Positions 1 through 5,688 of a DNA stretch of 5,688 nt are shown one piece after another. The translations under genes and the position numbers were made by a program. The notes below the pieces were generated by a model, which did not search any database, was not told the DNA's origin, and was given only the letters and a program-made list of their open reading frames with translations. Position 1 is the first letter of the stretch; every line of letters starts with the position of its first letter. Origin of the DNA: UBA2253 sp964646985 (GTDB taxonomy: Bacteria > Bacillota_I > Bacilli_A > ML615J-28 > CAG-698); assembly GCA_964646985.1 (NCBI GenBank), contig CAZYFI010000076.1:1-5688 (forward strand), read 5' to 3'.

Positions 1-2
1 CA

Positions 3-992
3 GCCTATTATTACTTTTGCAACTATGATATTGGTTGGTTGCTTCACCAAATTGGTGCTTTTCCCAAAATGCTCTTTCAGCCAGATTTAAAAGCTATGCG
101 TAATATCTTAAAAGTGAAAAAACAACAAGGCAATATCGGTCTTGCTCCCGAAGGGCGACTGAGTGCTTATGGTTCACTAGAAGATATAACATCAGCAACA
201 GGAAAATTATTGAAAAACTTAAACATGGATGTTGTTTATGCCCAAATTCATGGCAGTTACTTCACATTTCCCAAATGGTCAAATGTTCCAAGAAAAGGAC
301 TTGTAGAAGTCAATTATTCCATCATGTTTACAAAAGAACAAATTCAGACCAAAAGCGTTGAAGAAATCGATCAAGATTTGTTTTCCATCATGAATTACGA
401 TGAATATGAATGGCAAGCAAAAAAACGAGTTTTTTATTCAGGAAAGAAATTTGCTGAAGGATTAGAACATATTTTATATTTATGTCCAGTATGTCACCAA
501 GAATACAGTTACACTGCTAAAAACAGTGATTTAGAATGCAATCATTGTCATACTCATGTTCATTTAAACAATTATTACGATTTAGAAAGTGAACATAACC
601 AAATCCCAAAAACGATTAGAGATTGGTATTTATGGCAAAAGCAAGTAGAAACAGACAACATTTCCAATCCGAATTATTCTTTTTCCAGTCATGTTCGTGT
701 CAAAATGCCGGATCCAAAAGGAAAAGGATTTGTTTTTGTTGGCGAAGGAATCACAACCTTGTCTAAACAAGGAGTTGAATTCATTGGAACCTTACACAAT
801 GAAAAACAAACAATATTATTCAAATTAGCCAATGTTCCCGCAATCCCTTTTGGTGTCAATGAAGACTTTGAAATTTATCACAATGATACCCTCTATTATT
901 TTATTCCTGATCAAATTCGGGAATGTGTAAAATGGTCCATTGTTGGGGAATTATTACACCAAAAATACATAAAGGATAAAAACAATGAGTGA
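3..992 (+). CDS. Lysophospholipid acyltransferase family protein (PlsC-like) with C-terminal zinc ribbon, 5'-partial
   Basis: The reading frame is open to the left window edge, so the N-terminus is missing; 329 residues are visible. A TTG at 39 is an internal Leu codon, because the frame continues upstream as AYYYFCNYDIGW. The first 80 or so visible residues look like the second half of a PlsC/LPLAT acyltransferase, with the substrate-binding motif APEGRLS encoded near 144-164 (family consensus EGTRS) after a basic helix. The catalytic HxxxxD motif must lie upstream and cannot be checked. Such enzymes acylate lysophosphatidate or a similar lysolipid at the membrane. A zinc ribbon follows at visible residues 161-182 (CPVC then CNHC), then about 130 beta-rich residues that vaguely resemble a PH/GRAM-like fold (inference). 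The gene ends in TGA and overlaps the next gene by 8 bases, suggesting an operon. Family assignment is fairly secure; the acyl acceptor is unknown. Confidence 0.8.
   Translation, partial: AYYYFCNYDIGWLLHQIGAFPKMLFQPDLKAMRNILKVKKQQGNIGLAPEGRLSAYGSLEDITSATGKLLKNLNMDVVYAQIHGSYFTFPKWSNVPRKGLVEVNYSIMFTKEQIQTKSVEEIDQDLFSIMNYDEYEWQAKKRVFYSGKKFAEGLEHILYLCPVCHQEYSYTAKNSDLECNHCHTHVHLNNYYDLESEHNQIPKTIRDWYLWQKQVETDNISNPNYSFSSHVRVKMPDPKGKGFVFVGEGITTLSKQGVEFIGTLHNEKQTILFKLANVPAIPFGVNEDFEIYHNDTLYYFIPDQIRECVKWSIVGELLHQKYIKDKNNE
483..548 (+). other. Zinc-ribbon motif within the acyltransferase (CxxC-x14-CxxC)
   Basis: Four cysteines at codons 483-485, 492-494, 537-539 and 546-548 form two CxxC knuckles (CPVC and CNHC) separated by 14 residues. 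His residues follow closely (CHTHVH). This spacing is typical of a structural rubredoxin-like zinc ribbon. It lies between the acyltransferase domain and a C-terminal beta-rich region, so it is an accessory module and not part of the catalytic core. Metal binding is inferred from the cysteine pattern. Confidence 0.75.
971..976 (+). promoter_or_regulatory. Ribosome binding site for the YfcC-family transporter gene
   Basis: AAAGGA ends 8 bases before the ATG at 985 and lies inside the last codons of the acyltransferase gene. It supports the ATG at 985 as the true start, and with the 8-base gene overlap (ATGAGTGA) it suggests coupled translation of the two genes. Confidence 0.65.
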
Positions 993-2385
993 AGATAAAA
1001 TCTTAAAAATCAATAAACGTTCGTTTATTACCGTTTGCCTGATATTAATCAGTTTTATGATTATGGTCTATGTTATGACCTTTTTCATTGAGAAAGGCAT
1101 GTACGATGAGATTACCAATGTATACTTATTTATTGGTGGAAAAGGATATCCTTTTTGGAAATTTATCACCTCTCCAGTTCGTTTGTTTGGAGGCAGTGAT
1201 GGATTAAAAGTCATTGTAATCTCTCTTTTCATCTTAATACTTGGTGGGTCATTTAATGTTATGGACAAAACCCATGGTATTAAAGCCTTAATTAGTTTTT
1301 TAATCAGTAAGTTTAAGACCCGTAAATATATACTTCTATACATCGTTACTTTATTTTTCATGCTTCTTGGTTCCTTATTTGGAATTTTTGAAGAAGCTGT
1401 CACCCTTTTACCAATTATCATCATTTTAGCATTATCGCTAGGCTGGGATACCTTTACTGGTTTAGGAATGTGTTTGCTTGCAACGGGATTTGGCTTTTCC
1501 ACTGCATTAACCAATCCTTTTACAATTGGTCTTGCTAGTGAACAAATGGGATTACAAATTTTAGAAGGTTTTTGGTTCCGTTTGATTATTTTTATAATCA
1601 TGTATATCATTCTTTGTTTATTTTTAACCATCCATGTAAAGAAAATTGAAAAAAAACCAGAATCTTCTCCAACGTATGAGTCAGATCAAAAGAAACTAGC
1701 AATCATTAATCCCAATGAGAATTTTGAAGTCTATGACAAAAAGATTTTACGCGTTTACGCTTTCTTCTTTTTATGGGTTTTACTTGCCATTGTATTATCT
1801 TCTTCCATCTCTTTCTTGCAAGATTATACCATTCCAGTCATTGCTCTTTCTTTCTTATTTGGAATTTTTATTTGTGGAATGATGATTGGCAATCGTTTCA
1901 TTGCTGTTGCTAAAATATTTTGGTCCGGTGTTGTTTCGTTATTACCAGCAATCATTATGATCGCCCTTGCCGCATCGATTAAATTTATCCTTGAAGATTC
2001 TCAAATAATGGGAACCGTCATCAAACATATTGTCGACTTATTTTCCGGTTCTTCTCCTATACTTGGAATTTTATTCATTTATTTGGTGATTTTAATCATA
2101 CAATTTTTTATCGGTTCTGCAAGTGCAAAAGTAATTTTAATTATCCCTATTATCTCAATCATTGCAAAAGATTTGGGAATCACCCAAAATATTGCCTTAT
2201 TGGCTTTTATATTTGGCGATGGTTTCACTGATTTAATCTATCCTACAAATCCAGTCCTGTTGATCGCCCTGGGTATATCTTCCTTTAGTTATGTAAAATG
2301 GCTCAAGAAAACATTTGTATTACAATTCATTGTTCTTGGGTTAACCGTGGGGTTGCTTATTCTTGGGTTCTTGATTGGTTATTAA
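985..2385 (+). CDS. YfcC/DcuC-family membrane transporter
   Basis: This is a 466-residue polytopic membrane protein with roughly 12-14 hydrophobic segments and a charged cytoplasmic loop at about residues 218-253, which separates two halves as expected for an inverted-repeat carrier. Family motifs seen are IFEEAVTLLPII (134-145), LTNPFTIGLASEQ (175-187), the re-entrant-type FIGSASAKVILIIPI (375-389) and LAFIFGDGFTDLIYPTNPV (406-424). These match the YfcC branch of the DcuC superfamily (Pfam C4-dicarboxylate anaerobic carrier), whose members include arginine/ornithine exchangers and dicarboxylate carriers. Full length fits the family. The ATG follows AAAGGA by 8 bases and overlaps the acyltransferase stop, so the two are likely one operon; no metabolic link to lipid acylation is evident. 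The substrate is unknown: peptides, amino acids or dicarboxylates are all possible. TAA ends the gene 6 bases before a strong terminator hairpin. Confidence 0.88.
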   Translation: MSEDKILKINKRSFITVCLILISFMIMVYVMTFFIEKGMYDEITNVYLFIGGKGYPFWKFITSPVRLFGGSDGLKVIVISLFILILGGSFNVMDKTHGIKALISFLISKFKTRKYILLYIVTLFFMLLGSLFGIFEEAVTLLPIIIILALSLGWDTFTGLGMCLLATGFGFSTALTNPFTIGLASEQMGLQILEGFWFRLIIFIIMYIILCLFLTIHVKKIEKKPESSPTYESDQKKLAIINPNENFEVYDKKILRVYAFFFLWVLLAIVLSSSISFLQDYTIPVIALSFLFGIFICGMMIGNRFIAVAKIFWSGVVSLLPAIIMIALAASIKFILEDSQIMGTVIKHIVDLFSGSSPILGILFIYLVILIIQFFIGSASAKVILIIPIISIIAKDLGITQNIALLAFIFGDGFTDLIYPTNPVLLIALGISSFSYVKWLKKTFVLQFIVLGLTVGLLILGFLIGY

Positions 2386-2391
2386 AAGCGA

Positions 2392-2441
2392 AAAGCAAGT
2401 ACCAAATATAACATTTGTTATATTGGATGCTTGCTTTTTTT
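2392..2441 (+). terminator. Rho-independent terminator between convergent operons
   Basis: Bases 2392-2413 pair with 2416-2437: an AAAGCAAG/CTTGCTTT base, a few mismatches in the middle (around 2400-2404), and an AATATAACA-type upper stem with a very small loop. About 19 of 22 positions can pair, counting one G-T wobble. Seven T follow on the plus strand (2435-2441). It starts 6 bases after the transporter stop and ends 3 bases before the stop codon of the convergent ABC gene. On the minus strand the stem is followed by TTTTCGCTTTT, so it may also end the ABC transcript, though less strongly. Confidence 0.85.
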
Positions 2442-2444
2442 ATC

Positions 2445-4922
2445 TTATATATCGTATTTACTTAAAATTTGTGATGGCGTCAATTTCATCAAACTATAAA
2501 CTGGAATAATCCCAATTCCTAAATTGCACAAAAATAAAAAGGCAATTGAAATAAAACTGATAAACCATGGGTATTCAAATAATTCCATACCAGCTACTTT
2601 ATTCACTTGTTGAATAAAGATTGAGGAAGCGATGACACCCAATAAAGAACTAAATATTGAAATTAAAATAATTTCAGAAGTGAACAAGCGATACACATTG
2701 GCTTTTTTTACTCCCAATGCACGGTAAACTCCTACTTCATATACCCTAGAAATTAAACTGGATCGCATAATAAAGTATAAGAAAATTAAAGAACCTCCAA
2801 GAATCACCAAGCTCATAATATACTGAAAAATATCAAATGTTTGTTCATAGTATTCTTCATAGTTCAATTGATAAATATCTTTTACCTTAAGTCCTTCTTC
2901 TTCAAGAATGTTTATGGTTGCTTTTTTATTTTGGGAATACACATAAGCCAAATTTCCCTCAAAAGACAAATGCATCGCCAATTCATATAAATTATCTTCA
3001 TGATAATAAATCACAGGTTCATAATCATTAATTAATCCAATTACTTCATATTTATCACCATTGATTGCATAGATATGATTGTTATCTGTTTCATTTGCCA
3101 AAAAGATTTCAAAATAAGGAAAGCTCACAAACACTTGTTTGGTTTTTTGCATATTTGCCAGAATCGGTTGACTCACAGGCTCATCTAGTTGATTGCTTTC
3201 CAAAAAAGCTAGATAATCAGCAATCGAAACATAAGAAGTAATATTTCTTAATGTTATGTTGTCAAAATTCGCATTCGCCATCGATTGAGAATCATTTGTT
3301 TGTAATGCATTTAGATAAAAAAGTTCATCTGAAACATAAATAGTTGGATTATTGGTATTTACAATGCCAACTATTTTTCCAAAGCTCTCACCATAATTTT
3401 TAAAATAATCTTGCCCAATGAGTTGTTCATAGAAATTTCCTCCCATTTCTTTAAAAGAATAATTTTCTATGATGGCATCGGCCAACCATTTATCAATCAC
3501 AATATCTTTTGGATTGGTTGGCAGGGTTCCAAGAAACATTTGCGGATTATCAAGCAAAGAAAGTGGCAATAAAGAATGTTTTGGCATGTCTCCTGAATTG
3601 TTACGTGTTTGGGCAAAAACATCAAAAGAATATCGATTGATTGAGGAATAACCAGGATTTGGGAGAATTAAGGCATCACCAATTTTGGTTTGCAAACTTG
3701 TAACATCATCTAAATCAAAGTCATCAATGCGTTTGATTTCTATCAAATTTCGGTTTTCAAATAAAAACTCTCGCTCATCAATTTTAACCGCTGAGTATAG
3801 TTTTGTAATTCCAGAAACCACTAAAATTGCTGATAAAAACATAACGACAAATAATAATTTTTTTCGCTTGGTTAAATTTGATAAATATCGTATCGCCATT
3901 TTAAAGGTATCGCGATATTTGATTGCAGCTGCTTTTTCTTTCACTGATTTGGGTATTTTCGGCAATTCATATTCAAAACGATTTACATCATCGAGTTTGA
4001 TTATTGGTTTTTTCCCAGGAATGATTTTCGTTTCGCTGGATTTATCTAAAAATTTAATTTTGATATTATCTTGACTTGTGTGAATGTAAAAGGTATTGTC
4101 TTTGAAAATGACACTTAACTTAAGTGGCTCAGTAGGTTTATCAGCATAAAAATCAACTTTTAATTGTTCTGCTTCTATCTGTTTGTTTTCTAACTCTCCT
4201 AAATAAATATTGGTATCATACAAACTTTGAAATTCTGAGTCTTGACTTACATTTCTTTCACTCACGATTTGACCATCTTTTAATTCAATGATTTGATCAG
4301 CAAAAAAATCAGCCAATCTTCTCTCATGAGTAACCATGATGACCAAGCATTCTTGTGATACTTTCTTGATGATATTCATGATTTGTAAAGTATTTTTTTC
4401 ATCAAGATTTCCCGTAGGCTCATCGGCAACAATGACATCCGGTGCTTTCACCAAAGCTCTGGCAATGGCAACACGTTGTTGTTGGCCACCAGAGAGCTGG
4501 GTGGGACGTCTTTTTTTATACTTCACCATTCCCACAGCATTGAGTGCATAATCTATTCTTTGATCTATTTGTTCTTTTGTTAACTCAAACATTTTTAGAA
4601 CAAATTCCAGATTCTGATAAACCGTTAAATCTGGCAACAAAATATAGTTTTGGAACACATAACCAAAGTAGCGATTGCGAATCAAATCCCACTCATTGGC
4701 ATGATACCTCGTTATGACATGCTCATGGACTTGTATCGACCCTCCTTGGACACGATCAAGGCCACTAATGACATTCATTAAAGTTGTTTTTCCGCTTCCT
4801 GATGGACCAAGCAAACACACCAAACCGGTATTTGGAAAAGACAAATTGATATTATTAATAACGTGAATTTCATTTGGTTTATTGCGGTTAAAATATTTAT
4901 GTAAATTACTAACTTTAATCAT
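2445..4922 (-). CDS. ABC transporter ATP-binding/permease fusion protein (MacB/FtsX type)
   Basis: An 825-residue ATP-driven transporter subunit. The N-terminal ATPase (about 1-225) has Walker A GPSGSGKT (39-46), Q-loop Gln91, signature LSGGQQQR (143-150), Walker B VIVADEP (Asp167, Glu168), D-loop NLDE and switch His199, so it looks active; it is of the MacB/LolD/FtsE class. A linker of about 130 residues with probable beta structure follows, then TM1 (about 355-377), an outer domain of about 320 residues, and TM2-TM4 (about 698-721, 747-771, 786-810) with the FtsX hallmark YEVGVYRALGVKKANVYR between TM2 and TM3. This is the type VII (mechanotransmission) layout. I chose the ATG at 4922 because GGTGA sits 5 bases upstream and ABC ATPases commonly begin MIKVSNLHK; TTG 4937, ATG 4934 and GTG 4931 are in-frame alternatives (830 residues from 4937). 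It lies one base after the stop of a second FtsX-type permease, its likely partner. Possible roles include export of peptides, lipoproteins or drugs; the substrate is not readable. Confidence 0.9.
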   Translation of the reverse strand: MIKVSNLHKYFNRNKPNEIHVINNINLSFPNTGLVCLLGPSGSGKTTLMNVISGLDRVQGGSIQVHEHVITRYHANEWDLIRNRYFGYVFQNYILLPDLTVYQNLEFVLKMFELTKEQIDQRIDYALNAVGMVKYKKRRPTQLSGGQQQRVAIARALVKAPDVIVADEPTGNLDEKNTLQIMNIIKKVSQECLVIMVTHERRLADFFADQIIELKDGQIVSERNVSQDSEFQSLYDTNIYLGELENKQIEAEQLKVDFYADKPTEPLKLSVIFKDNTFYIHTSQDNIKIKFLDKSSETKIIPGKKPIIKLDDVNRFEYELPKIPKSVKEKAAAIKYRDTFKMAIRYLSNLTKRKKLLFVVMFLSAILVVSGITKLYSAVKIDEREFLFENRNLIEIKRIDDFDLDDVTSLQTKIGDALILPNPGYSSINRYSFDVFAQTRNNSGDMPKHSLLPLSLLDNPQMFLGTLPTNPKDIVIDKWLADAIIENYSFKEMGGNFYEQLIGQDYFKNYGESFGKIVGIVNTNNPTIYVSDELFYLNALQTNDSQSMANANFDNITLRNITSYVSIADYLAFLESNQLDEPVSQPILANMQKTKQVFVSFPYFEIFLANETDNNHIYAINGDKYEVIGLINDYEPVIYYHEDNLYELAMHLSFEGNLAYVYSQNKKATINILEEEGLKVKDIYQLNYEEYYEQTFDIFQYIMSLVILGGSLIFLYFIMRSSLISRVYEVGVYRALGVKKANVYRLFTSEIILISIFSSLLGVIASSIFIQQVNKVAGMELFEYPWFISFISIAFLFLCNLGIGIIPVYSLMKLTPSQILSKYDI

Positions 4923-4923
4923 A

Positions 4924-5688
4924 TTAATCACCATCAACCTTTAAATTCATAAATAAACTCTTTTTCGTCATCATTTTTGTAAACTGCCAAGATATCAAAA
5001 GCATAACAGCAAACGATGCGAAAACCAATCCTAAATAATCATTGAAATCTATAGAATCACCAAGGAAATCAGCGATAGCATCTACTTTTGTAATAATGAG
5101 CGAAAATAAACTCAGCACACATACCAAAGCAATCAAAAAAACACTTATTATTTCGGTTACAATGACATACTTCAATTCTTTAAAATTGAGCCCAATAATT
5201 CGTAAAATAGTATAATCTTTTTTCTTACTAAGCAAAATGGTTTTTACAACCAAATAAGAAATAATGAAAATAACGAGTATGCTAAATACAACACCAGCTG
5301 CAGAAAATAATTNNNNNNNNNNGTAACGATGCTAAATATGGCATCAAAATCCAGTGATTGTGAAGCCAAGTATGGAGAAAAGGCGTAATATCCATTGTCT
5401 TTTAATTTTTGGATCATACGGTTTGTGTCATCACTATCTTTCAAATTAATGGTGTATTGGAAATCTTCGTTGATAAGCAATTCATTGAAAAATGCAGGAC
5501 TGACACGCAAAGCTTCATCACCTTTTACCAACTCTCCTTTTACTACGCTGGTTGTTTTTCCGTTTAAAGTAACAAGGGCACTGTCTAATTGCTCTTCACT
5601 CATGTTCCAAAGGATATGTTCAGGAAGAATGATTTCATATCCTGATAGAGTACTATCTTTTTGAATTATATAATACTCAAAATCCGAA
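4924..5688 (-). CDS. FtsX/MacB-type ABC transporter permease, N-terminus outside window, interrupted by assembly gap
   Basis: Read right to left, the frame is open from the window edge. Before the N run, 121 residues of a soluble outer domain are visible (start SDFEYYIIQKDS, end DFDAIFSIV). After it come 128 residues in another frame: TM2 (LFSAAGVVFSILVIFIISY), a cytoplasmic coupling stretch KKKDYTILRIIGLNFKELKY that matches the FtsX signature region, TM3 (about residues 49-73 after the gap) and TM4 (about 94-116), ending in NLKVDGD and TAA. This is the C-terminal half of an FtsX-fold permease; TM1 and any ATPase domain lie beyond the window. The ATG at 5603 and TTG at 5253 are internal codons, not starts. 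The two parts join in one frame if the true gap length is 2 modulo 3, so I read this as one gene with a gap artefact. It precedes the ABC fusion gene by one base and is the likely second half-transporter of the same complex. Confidence 0.8.
4928..4932 (-). promoter_or_regulatory. Ribosome binding site that decides the ABC fusion gene start
   Basis: On the minus strand GGTGA is followed by TTAAT and then ATG at 4922. GGTGAT fits the end of the anti-Shine-Dalgarno complement at a suitable spacing. It lies across the last codons of the upstream permease gene, just before its TAA (4926-4924), so translation of the two is probably coupled. A second site, AAAGG at 4942-4938, is too close (3 bases) to the ATG at 4934 to favour that start. 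Confidence 0.55.
5271..5338. repeat. Imperfect short direct repeat flanking the assembly gap
   Basis: TAACGAGTATGCTAAATA at 5271-5288 and TAACGATGCTAAATA at 5324-5338 are identical except for a 3-base GTA indel. The second copy begins one base from the N run. Both copies are inside the permease gene, encoding VFSILVI and IFSIVT on the minus strand. The repeat may have helped break the assembly, or it may only reflect similar hydrophobic coding. Confidence 0.5.
5313..5322. other. Assembly gap (10 N)
   Basis: Ten N bases interrupt the permease gene just before its TM2 segment. The count is likely a scaffolding placeholder: reading frames on either side agree only if the missing length is 2 modulo 3 (for example 8 or 11), not 10. 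The missing residues belong to the junction between outer domain and TM2. Confidence 0.95.

Noticed and set aside
990..998. UGA read as tryptophan (code 4) at the acyltransferase end
   Set aside because: Read-through would add only two residues before TAA. All Trp codons checked are TGG and no gene has an internal TGA, so TGA is taken as a stop.
1068..1631. A 187-codon open frame on the minus strand opposite the YfcC-family gene
   Set aside because: It is antisense to clear transmembrane coding sequence and has low-complexity basic/hydrophobic composition, no recognisable domain and no good ribosome binding site. It is a shadow of the real gene.
3469..4551. Three short plus-strand open frames (60, 129 and 71 codons) inside the ABC fusion gene
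   Set aside because: They lie opposite a well-supported gene with intact ATPase and FtsX motifs, and their translations resemble no known protein.
2445..4922. FtsEX cell-division complex
   Set aside because: FtsE and FtsX are separate proteins, and FtsX is about 300 residues with a small outer domain. This protein is a fusion with a long linker and an outer domain of about 320 residues, closer to MacB-like transporters.
5395..5664. An 89-codon plus-strand open frame opposite the partial permease
   Set aside because: The minus-strand frame here continues as a convincing permease outer domain to the window end; the plus frame is antisense shadow.
4924..5688. Permease as a true frameshifted pseudogene or as two separate small genes
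   Set aside because: The frame change coincides exactly with the N run. Both flanks are open and together form a normal FtsX C-terminal half, and the internal ATG at 5603 and TTG at 5253 have in-frame coding sequence upstream.
1..5688. CRISPR arrays, tRNA/rRNA genes, insertion sequences or riboswitches
   Set aside because: I found no regular repeat-spacer pattern, cloverleaf, terminal inverted repeats or transposase, and no non-coding stretch longer than 59 bases that could hold such an element.

Overview
The window is AT-rich bacterial DNA with protein genes on both strands, almost no intergenic space, Shine-Dalgarno-type ribosome binding sites and an A/T-biased third codon position. Tryptophan is TGG in every gene I checked and no gene has an internal TGA, so the standard bacterial code applies and UGA is not Trp. 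Together with the protein types this suggests a low-GC Firmicutes/Tenericutes lineage (for example Acholeplasma, Izemoplasma, Haloplasma or Erysipelotrichia relatives) rather than a code-4 Mycoplasma. That placement is inference. A 10-base N run marks a draft, probably metagenomic, assembly.

Plus strand, left half (1-2385): the 3' part of a PlsC-type lysophospholipid acyltransferase that carries an added CxxC...CxxC zinc ribbon and a beta-rich C-terminal domain. It overlaps by 8 bases a 466-residue polytopic transporter of the YfcC/DcuC family (Pfam DcuC type). The two are probably co-transcribed from a promoter left of the window. A strong hairpin with a T tract follows at about 2392-2441.

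Minus strand, right half (2445-5688, read right to left): the C-terminal part of a MacB/FtsX-type permease, cut by the window end and interrupted by the N run, then after one base an 825-residue protein that fuses an ABC ATPase to a second FtsX-type permease. The two half-transporters would give two four-helix permease halves with large outer domains but only one ATPase gene, so the ATPase half may work as a homodimer, or the unseen N-terminal part of the partner or another gene may supply a second ATPase. The substrate cannot be read from sequence. The two operons converge on the shared terminator region.

I see no RNA gene, CRISPR array, mobile element or clearly novel system. The points most worth a second look are the frame-inconsistent assembly gap with an imperfect repeat on its flanks, the uncharacterised linker domain inside the ABC fusion protein, and the zinc ribbon/C-terminal extension of the acyltransferase.
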